Positions 53,501 to 61,424 of a DNA stretch of 64,000 nt are shown in pieces (the stretch's first letter is position 1; each line of letters begins with the position of its first letter). Source of the stretch: Ignatzschineria sp. (GTDB taxonomy: Bacteria; Pseudomonadota; Gammaproteobacteria; Cardiobacteriales; Wohlfahrtiimonadaceae); NCBI GenBank assembly GCA_030150405.1, contig JASLFU010000039.1, positions 1-64,000 of the forward strand, written 5' to 3'. A program made the translations under genes and the position numbers. The notes under the pieces are model-generated. The model was not told the DNA's origin. It did not search any database and was given only the letters and a program-made list of their open reading frames with translations.

Positions 53501-53873
53501 CACCCCCTTCGACGATGAAGATACTCTGGTAACGATCTGCATTATGGATATCTGAAAGATATTTAACATCTTGCTTTAAGACCGCCATCTCATCAATTTT
53601 AATAGTGGCTTCGTCCTCATAATAGAGCCAACCTCTTGGGTCCCACGGCTCTGTAGAGGTGTATGCAAGCTCTTTATCTTCTGGTTTAATTTTAATAAAG
53701 GAGCTCTCGTATCCTTTATCTTCTTCATCCCGATCCTCTTTAATGGTGAGTAAGGGTTCGCCCATACCCACAAGAGGAAGCATAAGAACGGAGACAAGCC
53801 CCAAAGCTAGAGGCGTAAGTTTAAACTTTGCATCTAAACCTTGCGCCATGACTAAAGAATTCCCTTTCTTCAT
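50541..53873 (-). CDS. Type V autotransporter, pertactin-like barrel
   Basis: A 1110-residue surface protein. An extended N-terminal region (MKKGNSLVMAQGLDAKF) precedes a hydrophobic signal segment (LALGLVSVLMLPLVG). The passenger (about residues 60-720) is beta-helix-like, with many short Asn/Thr/Gly/Asp-rich strands and an acidic stretch near 310-350. A Pro/Glu/Lys linker follows (about 721-780) with repeats of the type EKPAEPEVPA. The final 280 residues form the autotransporter barrel (YAPEVPGYVLAPVANLELGY, VWGRIQGKHLDL, ending GTLGFKYAF with terminal Phe). The function of the passenger (adhesin or other) is not evident. No protease motif is apparent. Confidence 0.88.
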   Translation of the reverse strand: MKKGNSLVMAQGLDAKFKLTPLALGLVSVLMLPLVGMGEPLLTIKEDRDEEDKGYESSFIKIKPEDKELAYTSTEPWDPRGWLYYEDEATIKIDEMAVLKQDVKYLSDIHNADRYQSIFIVEGGGVNEERQKITIDNNAEKYELYFDPYLNNVAHGDGVPYHLWSVINLVGANNVDLELNQLDVEITNETEYDRLDLVGIYSGGNNQIKITEDYTFSTETGDKKGLTSALVLTGPIREEGDAPQAKVEIEGALTVDIKNTPFGNGVHVAGTYDGRMPENSLIPEVVLNDTKVTLEGGTALHLGSFEDDCNCNSEEDNQDFEPPIEGEEGENSEDGGLHGDSEPPEDYSFLEESFFREGALPEGWGPLKHQYPIGDSAGKLSFKEGAKVELEVEKGEAIALFHSNSELDASKAESFKARVKDGNAIRVGNGTLYDDNFIQKLNNSHNGVQQFEGQGIKVAINNADLAVSDESEGSLILVEPLQYQTELTFTGDKTTLQAAKKGWLLEVKEHSNVHYALTDGKMNGLVHKVESADSYLTLDNATWTLEKKGEGTTATFTELKLNEGSTLNAATKEGNTPFTLKGDVYATNSVIDLTHEKGENPYSDRLIVEGNYTGDNAIIKMNTLWNAPGGEDGEDSESDVFEVKNGVAKGKTTVVPVSKEGKENVIDGSVQQIAKTLNTVDVVVTEGRESDKTFVGTAKTTGATEVQLTPNGNNFRWTMIAREEPKPEEPEVPTEPEKPAEPEVPAKPEKPEKPAEPEVPAVPEKPIKPTPPSKPVEEGPVIYAPEVPGYVLAPVANLELGYAMLGSLHERVGENQVYGWDECGIPCGNRPDHQVWGRIQGKHLDLVGRERLGMEGDLYFMQLGYDLIHYNDENKGRRHSGVTLTYGHSDFDLYDKYRAVNGLIQSDKRMGRVKTSSVALGAYTTFYKRNGAYLDLSGQIAQFRNKYQPRNGNHLSVNNWGVGLSAEVGRPYAIGESQWIIEPQAQLVYQYLHGKRFNDGVREVNQKAQSALRGRLGLRLSHNDQNRYYHTNTFYLTANIYHDFIKPKAVSIGRDSVKEKFNQTWGEIGVGIQAPVNRNTYIFADLRYGHSFSGDKREEYRGTLGFKYAF
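51555..51710 (-). repeat. Proline-rich linker repeats within the autotransporter
   Basis: In-frame direct repeats encode alternating EPEVP, EKPAEP and KPEKP units. The underlying DNA repeats GGCTTCTCA/GGAACTTC-like blocks on the plus strand, so unit number could vary between strains without shifting the frame. Confidence 0.6.
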
Positions 53874-53900
53874 TTAAAATTCCCTTTTTTTAAATGCCAT

Positions 53901-53940
53901 AAAAAACAATCCTAGATAAGTCCGAGGACTTACCTAGGAT
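53901..53940 (-). promoter_or_regulatory. Terminator-like hairpin in the autotransporter leader
   Basis: A near-perfect 15-base dyad (53909-53923 with 53926-53940, one mismatch), followed on the minus strand by TTGTTTTTTA and located 28 bases before the autotransporter start. Since no gene ends upstream of it on this strand, it may be an attenuator or the end of a short leader transcript. Confidence 0.5.
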
Positions 53941-54336
53941 CATTAACAAGTCGCTATAAAACTATTACAGTTTGACTCCGCTCCTTACAGCTTACACTTA
54001 TCAAGAAGCGTAAATATTTGTAAGTCGCCCATAAAGAGTAACTGAAACAGTGCCTATTTTATAGCCCTTTTATCAAGAAATGTTGAAATTTAAATAGTAA
54101 ATTTTTAAATCAGAGAAAATAATTTTTTAAATGAAGCTTATTTTTAACCTCGTTGTGGGGAATTCTCTATATTTTTATGTGTATAAGACAGCCTTCCCAT
54201 TTTAGTAAATGACAATTTACCCGTCTCAAACAACAAACTATGAAAATCTTATACACATCAAAATCCAATATTAAATTACCTAAAACGACAAAAAATAATA
54301 CAATAACAATTACTTAATAGCTGCCCTTTAAAAAAA
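53941..54336. other. AT-rich non-coding region
   Basis: No gene is seen. It probably holds the autotransporter promoter. It contains the inverted repeat described separately at 54177-54258. Composition falls sharply here, marking the start of the accessory region. Confidence 0.5.
54177..54258. repeat. 12-bp perfect inverted repeat, Tn5-end-like
   Basis: ATGTGTATAAGA (54177-54188) and its exact complement TCTTATACACAT (54247-54258) flank 58 bases. A smaller nested dyad lies inside (GTAAAT-GACA-ATTTAC). The arm shares the core of the IS50/Tn5 mosaic end. It could be a miniature element, an IS remnant or a hairpin. Confidence 0.5.
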
Positions 54337-54618
54337 ATGGTACTTAAGCTTATGAAGCAAAAAGAACATAACATAGAATCGTTAAAATCCACATTAAACC
54401 AACTACAACTTGAGAAAGAAAAAGCCCAACTAATAAAAGATATAGCCAAGCTGAAAAAAACAAAGGTCAAAAAAAGGAGCGGTTTTTTTAAAACAATTCT
54501 AAAGATAATAAATGTTGTGCTTTTTGTTCTCCTTTTTCTAATTGGTTACGTACTGCTAAAAGAAGCAAATCAATATTACGTACGGCAATATATTCACGAG
54601 AACATATATGGAAGATAA
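54337..54618 (+). CDS. Small coiled-coil membrane protein
   Basis: A 93-residue protein of unknown family. Residues about 8-45 form a Leu/Lys/Glu/Gln coiled coil, followed by a basic stretch (KKTKVKKRSG), one transmembrane helix (IINVVLFVLLFLIGYVLL) and a short Tyr-rich tail. No good ribosome site precedes the ATG; an alternative ATG lies at 54352. It overlaps the next gene, which has the same coiled-coil-then-membrane plan, so the two probably act together. Function is unknown. Confidence 0.55.
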   Translation: MVLKLMKQKEHNIESLKSTLNQLQLEKEKAQLIKDIAKLKKTKVKKRSGFFKTILKIINVVLFVLLFLIGYVLLKEANQYYVRQYIHENIYGR

Positions 54619-54925
54619 TCAGAAAAATCGAAAGCCAGCAACGATTGAAGAAATCGAACTTTTAAAGGCTGAAAAAGAAAAGTTATTAGCAGAGATAGAT
54701 ATAAAAACTCTCGAACTCGAAATAAATGAACTCACAGATCAAGATATACCGCTTGGAAAGTTCCATGCTTCCATGGCTATCGTTTTTCCCATTTACGGTT
54801 ATATCTTTTTTATTTTTGAAGTCTTTAAAAAGCGCTCCAGAAAAAGAGCTTTTAAAGCCCTAAAATTCGCTATCATATCCGAAGTTATTCGCCTTCTAAT
54901 ACTTTGGGTTCTATTCTTAATTTAA
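54608..54925 (+). CDS. Small coiled-coil membrane protein
   Basis: A 105-residue protein of unknown family. It has an N-terminal charged coiled coil (TIEEIELLKAEKEKLLAEID), then two hydrophobic segments (ASMAIVFPIYGYIFFIFEVF and the C-terminal VIRLLILWVLFLI) around a basic loop. It overlaps the preceding gene by 11 bases, suggesting coupled translation. It is convergent with the DUF805-like gene. Confidence 0.55.
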   Translation: MEDNQKNRKPATIEEIELLKAEKEKLLAEIDIKTLELEINELTDQDIPLGKFHASMAIVFPIYGYIFFIFEVFKKRSRKRAFKALKFAIISEVIRLLILWVLFLI

Positions 54926-54936
54926 ACCCATAAAAA

Positions 54937-55389
54937 TCAAATGCGACTTGACTCTCTAGAGCTTGGAACTATCCCTAAAAATATAACAAATAAGAGAGTA
55001 ATGAGGGATGCGGAAAAATGCACTATATCAGGAAAAACATAGCTTTGATTTTTATGAAAAAAATAATCATACAAAAAAGCCCCTTCCCTTATTGTAAAAA
55101 TCATCTTGAATTGAGTTAGAAGCCACGGAGCATAAGTGATTAAATATGGGCCTAAAAATAAACCTATGATATAGGGGTTTCGAGTAAAATCTTTAGCTCT
55201 AGCATAAATAAGTAAAATACCTGCAATAAATACGAATGTTTCAAAAGGAATAATAATTAACTCAAGTAAATATAATAATATTTTGCTCTCGGAAAACATT
55301 ATTATTCCAACTATTGCTGCCCATATAAGCTGTAATAAAATATAACCTATTAGGTACAACCAATATTTTTTTCTGCTTAAACTACCCAT
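54937..55389 (-). CDS. DUF805-like integral membrane protein
   Basis: A 150-residue protein with about four transmembrane helices. The N-terminus GSLSRKKYWLYLIGY and the central ARAKDFTRNPYIIGLFLG recall the G-R-x-S-R-x-x-[YF]-W and aromatic-Asp motifs of DUF805 inner-membrane proteins, whose function is unknown. A strong TAGGAGGAAAT precedes the ATG. It is separated from the defence-like operon by the terminator at 55436-55466. Confidence 0.55.
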   Translation of the reverse strand: MGSLSRKKYWLYLIGYILLQLIWAAIVGIIMFSESKILLYLLELIIIPFETFVFIAGILLIYARAKDFTRNPYIIGLFLGPYLITYAPWLLTQFKMIFTIREGAFLYDYFFHKNQSYVFPDIVHFSASLITLLFVIFLGIVPSSRESSRI

Positions 55390-55435
55390 ATTTCCTCCTA
55401 TTAGAATATATATACATATATTTCAATTAAATAGC

Positions 55436-55466
55436 AAAATCCCCAGAACTCTAAGAGCTGGGGATT
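55436..55466 (-). terminator. Terminator of the defence-like operon
   Basis: A 9-bp perfect stem AATCCCCAG/CTGGGGATT (55438-55446 with 55458-55466), with further CTC/GAG pairing inside, followed on the minus strand by TTTTGC. It separates the four-gene operon from the downstream DUF805-like gene. Confidence 0.7.
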
Positions 55467-55539
55467 GGTCAAGCAAAAGTATGGTGTTTATTGTCGAATT
55501 TCAAATAACGTGAAATCAGATTATGTGCTTTTTAGGGGT

Positions 55540-55625
55540 GTTTCATCAATTATGAGATGTTTATATTGTTTAAAAATCTCATAATTGATGAAACGGTTTG
55601 AATGAAATCTCATAATCTATGAAAT
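55540..55625. repeat. 19-bp perfect inverted repeat plus a third direct copy
   Basis: GTTTCATCAATTATGAGAT (55540-55558) is the exact complement of ATCTCATAATTGATGAAAC (55576-55594), with 17 bases between. A third, direct copy with three changes (ATCTCATAATCTATGAAAT) is at 55607-55625. The spacing and number look like a clustered operator rather than a CRISPR. It lies in the 3' region of the defence-like operon, upstream of the DUF805-like gene. The rest of 55467-55690 holds no gene. Confidence 0.6.
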
Positions 55626-55690
55626 ACTTTGAACATTATTTATCTGATATAGGGAAGCTTTGTTAAATGAATAATATATTCTTCTCCTGA

Positions 55691-55951
55691 TCACTCTAAC
55701 TCTAGATCCTGATCCATAAAGTTTTGTGCTGACATGTTCATCTGCAATCTTGCATGTTCATCAACACTAAGGAAGTCTAAACGCCTATTTGGAGTAGATA
55801 CCAACTTAGTTAAACTATATTTAATCCTAAAGTCATTAGGTAGGCTCAATTTACCACTTCGTAATTGCTCTATTAAAAGATGGCTGTTTCTTTCCATTTC
55901 AATCCTAGAACGGGGTGTTTTCATAGGTGTCATGAAGTTAGATAGATTCAT
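55691..55951 (-). CDS. Small protein B of the defence-like operon
   Basis: An 86-residue protein of unknown family. It has R-x-E-x-E-R-x-x-H-L-L-x-E near residues 15-28 and a conserved C-terminal half STPNRRLDFLSVDEHARL. The same pattern occurs in the preceding gene product, so the two are paralogues. It is mostly charged and soluble, with no membrane segment. Its start overlaps the upstream stop as ATGA, and it is the last gene of the operon. A role as adaptor, effector or regulator of the STAND protein is inferred from context only. Confidence 0.7.
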   Translation of the reverse strand: MNLSNFMTPMKTPRSRIEMERNSHLLIEQLRSGKLSLPNDFRIKYSLTKLVSTPNRRLDFLSVDEHARLQMNMSAQNFMDQDLELE

Positions 55952-56193
55952 TCTTGTTCCTCCTTCTGGTCAGACATATTATTGAGCATAACGAATAGCG
56001 CTCGTAATGATTCATCAATAGTTAGAAGATCGATACGCCTATTTGGTGAGAACCGAACTTTTTTTATACTCTCTACAGTCCTTGGGGTTTCTGTACTAAA
56101 GTATATCTTTTGATTATTTAGTGCTTCCGCTAATAAATGACATCTTCTTTCGAATTCATAACGATTTTTAGGGGGTTCACTCAACTCCATCAT
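55948..56193 (-). CDS. Small protein A of the defence-like operon
   Basis: An 81-residue protein of unknown family, paralogous to the next gene product. It has P-K-N-R-x-E-x-E-R-x-x-H-L-L-x-E near residues 8-23 and FSPNRRIDLLTIDESLRAL near 47-65. The spacing between the two blocks is conserved within one residue in both proteins. The start codon overlaps the stop of the STAND gene as ATGA. The acidic C-terminus ends QKEEQE. Function is unknown. Confidence 0.7.
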   Translation of the reverse strand: MMELSEPPKNRYEFERRCHLLAEALNNQKIYFSTETPRTVESIKKVRFSPNRRIDLLTIDESLRALFVMLNNMSDQKEEQE

Positions 56194-59100
56194 TCTCTAT
56201 CCCCTTTTAATACATAATTAATTAAGAGGAAGTTATTCTGATTCATTTTCAGATATAAAATCTCATTTACTGCTGGGGTTCGCAACATCATATATGAGTG
56301 AGAATTTTGTGGCATTAGGCTCTCAAAATCATTTAACTGCTTTGTAGTAATGCCGCATGATAATTGCAATTTTTCTTCTACTGGTTCCCAATCTGATTGA
56401 TCCCAAACATTTAATTGTCGTAGATTAGGGAATGGATTATCACGAAATAATGGATCTTTAACGATAGGCAATTTCAATAATTTTTCTAGCAGATTATCGA
56501 CCTCCATAGACACATTTTCTGCATGAAATAACACTCCATATATATTTTTAGCCAATTCGATATATTGGCTATTTGGCTCACCACTCTGCTTATGTAGAAA
56601 AGCCAACGTTTGAAGGTGATTTGTAATAATTGTTAAATGCTTTGCATCCAATAGAGTGTTAAATTTTTCTAAAGATATCGCTTGCTCTACTACTGATGGA
56701 TTATTCTTAGCTATTTTAGAAATAATTCCTGAACATACTTCTGCTGAGTATTTATGATATTTCTCAATTGAATATTGAAATATTAAAGGCAAATATAGCT
56801 CAGGGTATTGTGAAGTAAATATACTAATAAGGTTATATGCTCTGATTCGCATTGATGGATCAGGAGACTCTAGAAGAGGTAGAATTAATTCTTGAACTAT
56901 TCGATGATTTTCTGATAGATCAGTATTTATTAAGTTCAAAAAATTATAAGCATGATAAATCTCCTCATCAGGATTAACAATTACTTCAATATGTTCAATT
57001 AATAATTCATATAACTCTCTTTTTAATTCACTGGATAAGAAGCCCTCTTGATCTGCAAACTTCATTATTAATCCATATACAATTCCCCAAAAAGGCTCAT
57101 ATCGTTCACTCAAGATTAAATTTGATAGTACTTTGATGAGCTGAGATGGATCTTCAGAAAGTTTGATTATTTCATTAAATACTTGGTGACTATCTGGATC
57201 ATTCCTTTCATCCCAAATACCCCAACCTGCATTTTGCTTTTCTTGCAGAGCTTGAACGAAAAATGATATAGCTTGAGAAGAGTTTTCTATATCCAACTCT
57301 TCTACAGCTTTTTGTTTTAACTCATCAAAGCGTCTTATACCAGATCGCTTACCAAATGTACCAGGAAAATATAGTGCATCCTCATCCATTTCATTCTTCG
57401 AATTAGTATCATTAGATAAATTTAATTCTTTATTAGCAGATGAATTAGAGTTGGCTAAATCTAATGTCTTTTCATTGACTTGTATTTTTTTAGTAAAAAT
57501 AAATCTAGCAAACTCAGCACGTTGATCCTCTGGTATTAACTCGTTAGAAATATAATCTAAACGTTTTTGAAAGAACTCAATATCTGTAGCATTGCCATCA
57601 TCTTTTATATTATTTAAAATTTGAAGAAATAATTTAGCAAAATCTCCTAAGTACCTAGGATCTCCCAATAAATATAATTCTAGGAGCATCCATTTACTAG
57701 AGTTGTCGATATTACAGGTATTTTCTAAAATATTTAAAATAGCTCTTTGCGAATCTATATAATTAAATCCGCGATCATAACCCTGACCTCTATCCAGTTG
57801 ATCAATTTGTTTTCTGTGTCTTCTTTCAAAAATTAAGGATAAGTCTTCAGGTATAGTTTGATTTTTGAAATACGAAATTGCCGTTGAGAGTTTATTTTTC
57901 TTACATAAGTTTCCTATAAAATCTTCTTTTACCGTACGGACATATCTCTGAAAAGTCATTTCACCAGAAGCAAAATCTAATATCCCTGCTATTTTGGTAA
58001 TATCCCATTCTATCTCTTCTGATTGGATTAATTTAAGACTAGCATCTATTAATGCAAGTTGTGCTTCCTTATACCATGAAGGCCCCATTGACGTATCCAA
58101 TAACTCTTGGAAAACTTCAGATGATTTACTACTATTTCCCAAATGATTATATTGAGTAGCAATATAAAATAGCTCAGGCGTTCTTTCCCAACGATTTTGG
58201 ACACCGAGAAGCACATGTTCTTCTAACATTTTTAAAACTTGAAAGGTTAATTTTTTGTTTTGTATATCTTTGGGTAAGATGTCCAAAACTGAGTGAATTA
58301 CCGCTCTGAATCCCTCAGTGTATATACCTAGTTGTTCAGTCTGCCCATGATCTAATAAAAACTGCAAAAACAATGGAATTTTATCAGGCGTATAATCAAC
58401 AAGAATTTCTGTAATTTTTCTGTAAATCTCAGGGAGAAGGATCTCTGGAATATGATATCCTCTTTCAAAATTTGCCCGTTGCTTCAATTTAAATTTTAGT
58501 GACTCAAAAAGACTTTTCAAAATATCTTCTGTTATCAGTTCTAATGGATCTGACATTGTTTGCAATCGCCAAGCTTTTCCCTTTAATTTACCAAGATAGC
58601 GTAGTATTTGAGAGAAATAATCTTCCCACTCTTCTGAAGAAGTCTCATAAGAATGATGAAATGGAATTGTTAACTCAAGCTCACTAATGTCTTTTCTTTT
58701 ATCTGTGAATCCTTCTATGCACCCTTTCTGAAAATTTGCTCCTACCCAATCAATATTTACATCAACGCCATTTGATTGACGTAATGGTGGGATTTTGCTT
58801 GGAGACAATGCCTTAATAATCTTTTCTAAATATGTCGTTTTAATAATTGCTCCAGTTAATAGATCAAATAACATTTGAGCTGTCTCAGGATCAATTGGTT
58901 CGTTTAAATATTTCGACAAAACAAAGCTTAAGTCTTCTAGCAAAAGAGATTTATCTACAGTCTTCGTCTCCAATCTCTCATCTATTGTACATGTATAATA
59001 AGCATGAGCTAAAGCAAAAACCCCTCCATCAATAGGCATATCTTTCGATAACAATTCATTTATAGTTGATTTAGAAGATACATAGTCATTCCTTAAAAAA

Positions 59101-61415
59101 AGTATTTTCCCTTTGTTATAGCCTACTAAATAAGAAAGAAGTTGCTGACCATCTTGTGGATTAATCCCTGTCTCAAGTAAGAGACTTATTATCAACTCAA
59201 TTAGCCTATTAGAATTCTGAAAAGGAGATTCCGAAAAAGCCACTTCAATTGTCTTAGACTTGAAGTAGTTAACTATAGACTTAATAGCGACACCGTTAGG
59301 ATCACCAATCTGATTAAAAAAATGATTACCTATCAATTCACCCAAAACTTCAGCGCTTTTAGGGTCATCATTTTGATAAAAATAACTTTGATAGTATAAA
59401 AGCATCTCATGTGAAACTAATGCAGTGTTATACCTAATAAGATAAGGGATAATCTTTATTTGTTGATTACTACTTATTAAGAAGTTAACGATTTCTGCTG
59501 TACTCAAAGTAAAAACATCATTATATCTAAAACTAATTCTCTGCTTTAATAGCAATAATCTAAGAGAGTGATAGATATTCCCTGTCTTCAAAGCATAAGT
59601 TAAGACAAGATCCAGGTCGTTAAGAATTAAATCTGGTTCAAGAAACTCTACAGCACATCTATCCGCCCACTGTTGGTGACAAAAATCTAATGCTTCTTCC
59701 TTGCGATCATCTGACGCTAATAATAGATGCCATAAAATATTTCTTCGACTATACGAATTTTCTACAGAACTCTTACAAAAAAGAGCGATATTTTCATGAT
59801 AGTTTTCATCAGATAGCTGAGTCTTTTTATCAATAAATTGCTTAATGGAAGAATGATAAGGATATATTTCATCTGAAGAGACTAAAATATGCCCTAATTC
59901 TTGGATTAACCTATTTGCCTTATGTTTATAATTATCTGGTAACAAATGCACTAATGTTTCAGGATCAATGCTCTCTCTAAGACGAACAATAAGTGATATA
60001 AAGTATGAATGATCATCTCGACCTTCAATTGTCTGCCATAGATATTCATAATATGCTTCTATCTCACCATCAATTTTTGGCAATGTTATCAACCATTTTC
60101 TTATCTGATCTTCATCTGTAATATCAAAATTATTTTTAATATAACTAATCAAATAATGAAGATAGAGAGGATAGAGATCTGATTGGACAATAATCTCATC
60201 CTGCAAAGAATAAGATAATTCAGGAAGCTCTTCTTGTAGCCATCGCCTACATTCATCTTGAGATAAAAATGTTAAAGCTACTTCATTATTACTTATCTTT
60301 GTTTGTAGCACTCTTGAAAGTGAGTTTTTTGTTTGGCCACTAAACGCAATAATAATATTGTCTGGTAGACTCTCAGGAAAAAAATCATAAAACTTTAAAT
60401 CCTCAACTTCATCTACTCCGTCAATACATATTATTAAATTTTTATTTTCTAACCCTACCTTAGCTGAAGTTTGGCTAAATAGATTCTCTATCTGAGTAAT
60501 CGCGTCTATATGGCTGATATTCTGTTTACTTGGAAGAGTTTCATGAACATAAATATATAAGCGTTCAATCAACCAAAGAGCTAGATTCTGAGGTGTTTTA
60601 TTTATAACGACTCTATTTTCTTCACCCTTCTTTCGAACAAAATATTTAAGAAAATAAGTATCACTGAATTCTTCTTCCGTTAAACTATCGATAAATGTTG
60701 TTTTACCTGAGCCTGGCTTACCACTAAGAAAAACATACCCTGAGGTTAATTGATCAACCTTTTCTTTAAAATCAGATAATGAAGCTTGATTAATAACTGT
60801 TTCACTCTTAGCTTTTTCTTGATTATCAGTACCGATTTCTATACTATTTTCTTGCAGAAATGCCACCAAAGAGCTAACACTATTCGCACCAATTGAATTC
60901 TGACTATCTAGCGCCTCAACAATAACACCAACAACAGCCTCACCAATAATGAGCGGACTGCCAGAAAAACCGTCTAGTGATTGCACTTGATTATAGTCCA
61001 GGTCTATCTCATAGCGATTTCTTTCTAATCTGATATCAACAAGTGAGACTTCCCCATGAATATGCGCCCCTGCATCAACTTTAGCCTCTGGATAACCAAA
61101 AGTAGCCCAAGATTCACCTATTCGTATCGCTTTTGCTAGTAATTTAAGAGGCTTAATATCACTTAGCTCCTCGCTACTATTGTCTATTTTTAAAATAGCA
61201 ATATCCAGATCAAAATTATCAGCGATACATACAGCTGTAAGTGTTTTATGATTTCTTGTCGTAATTGTAGCCTCCATAGAAGCAAGATCTGCTTCTATGG
61301 AGCTGATGACATGACGGGCCGTTAAGATTAAGTTATGACTAACAAAAAAGCCACTCCCCTTTTCATCTTGTGATTCAACCTGAACAATGCTGTCTATAAG
61401 GTGTGCTGATATCAT
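56190..61415 (-). CDS. Trypsin-like protease / STAND (NACHT-type) NTPase, AVAST-like
   Basis: A 1741-residue cytosolic multidomain protein. Residues 1-190 form a trypsin-fold serine protease with a full triad: H35 (LTARHVIS), D71 (DLDIAILK), S153 (GFSGSPLI). Residues 205-500 form a STAND NTPase with Walker A GKPGSGKT (232-239) and Walker B LIICIDGVDE (327-336, NACHT-like DGxDE). Roughly residues 500-1741 are alpha-helical repeats (TPR/HEAT-like), the expected sensor. AVAST type I antiphage systems join such a protease-STAND protein with an MBL-fold partner, as here. In the Avs family, recognition of a phage protein triggers oligomerisation and effector action, ending in abortive infection. 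AGGAGAG precedes the ATG, nine bases after the MBL stop. It is AT-rich, suggesting transfer. Confidence 0.85.
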   Translation of the reverse strand: MISAHLIDSIVQVESQDEKGSGFFVSHNLILTARHVISSIEADLASMEATITTRNHKTLTAVCIADNFDLDIAILKIDNSSEELSDIKPLKLLAKAIRIGESWATFGYPEAKVDAGAHIHGEVSLVDIRLERNRYEIDLDYNQVQSLDGFSGSPLIIGEAVVGVIVEALDSQNSIGANSVSSLVAFLQENSIEIGTDNQEKAKSETVINQASLSDFKEKVDQLTSGYVFLSGKPGSGKTTFIDSLTEEEFSDTYFLKYFVRKKGEENRVVINKTPQNLALWLIERLYIYVHETLPSKQNISHIDAITQIENLFSQTSAKVGLENKNLIICIDGVDEVEDLKFYDFFPESLPDNIIIAFSGQTKNSLSRVLQTKISNNEVALTFLSQDECRRWLQEELPELSYSLQDEIIVQSDLYPLYLHYLISYIKNNFDITDEDQIRKWLITLPKIDGEIEAYYEYLWQTIEGRDDHSYFISLIVRLRESIDPETLVHLLPDNYKHKANRLIQELGHILVSSDEIYPYHSSIKQFIDKKTQLSDENYHENIALFCKSSVENSYSRRNILWHLLLASDDRKEEALDFCHQQWADRCAVEFLEPDLILNDLDLVLTYALKTGNIYHSLRLLLLKQRISFRYNDVFTLSTAEIVNFLISSNQQIKIIPYLIRYNTALVSHEMLLYYQSYFYQNDDPKSAEVLGELIGNHFFNQIGDPNGVAIKSIVNYFKSKTIEVAFSESPFQNSNRLIELIISLLLETGINPQDGQQLLSYLVGYNKGKILFLRNDYVSSKSTINELLSKDMPIDGGVFALAHAYYTCTIDERLETKTVDKSLLLEDLSFVLSKYLNEPIDPETAQMLFDLLTGAIIKTTYLEKIIKALSPSKIPPLRQSNGVDVNIDWVGANFQKGCIEGFTDKRKDISELELTIPFHHSYETSSEEWEDYFSQILRYLGKLKGKAWRLQTMSDPLELITEDILKSLFESLKFKLKQRANFERGYHIPEILLPEIYRKITEILVDYTPDKIPLFLQFLLDHGQTEQLGIYTEGFRAVIHSVLDILPKDIQNKKLTFQVLKMLEEHVLLGVQNRWERTPELFYIATQYNHLGNSSKSSEVFQELLDTSMGPSWYKEAQLALIDASLKLIQSEEIEWDITKIAGILDFASGEMTFQRYVRTVKEDFIGNLCKKNKLSTAISYFKNQTIPEDLSLIFERRHRKQIDQLDRGQGYDRGFNYIDSQRAILNILENTCNIDNSSKWMLLELYLLGDPRYLGDFAKLFLQILNNIKDDGNATDIEFFQKRLDYISNELIPEDQRAEFARFIFTKKIQVNEKTLDLANSNSSANKELNLSNDTNSKNEMDEDALYFPGTFGKRSGIRRFDELKQKAVEELDIENSSQAISFFVQALQEKQNAGWGIWDERNDPDSHQVFNEIIKLSEDPSQLIKVLSNLILSERYEPFWGIVYGLIMKFADQEGFLSSELKRELYELLIEHIEVIVNPDEEIYHAYNFLNLINTDLSENHRIVQELILPLLESPDPSMRIRAYNLISIFTSQYPELYLPLIFQYSIEKYHKYSAEVCSGIISKIAKNNPSVVEQAISLEKFNTLLDAKHLTIITNHLQTLAFLHKQSGEPNSQYIELAKNIYGVLFHAENVSMEVDNLLEKLLKLPIVKDPLFRDNPFPNLRQLNVWDQSDWEPVEEKLQLSCGITTKQLNDFESLMPQNSHSYMMLRTPAVNEILYLKMNQNNFLLINYVLKGDRE

Positions 61416-61424
61416 AAAACTCTC

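Noticed and set aside
54276..54470. 64-codon minus-strand frame rich in Phe and Ser
   Set aside because: It is antisense to the coiled-coil gene at 54337; its composition follows from the Lys/Glu-rich codons on the other strand.
55540..55625. Possible CRISPR array
   Set aside because: Only three repeats, one of them inverted and one degenerate, with unequal spacers and no cas genes.
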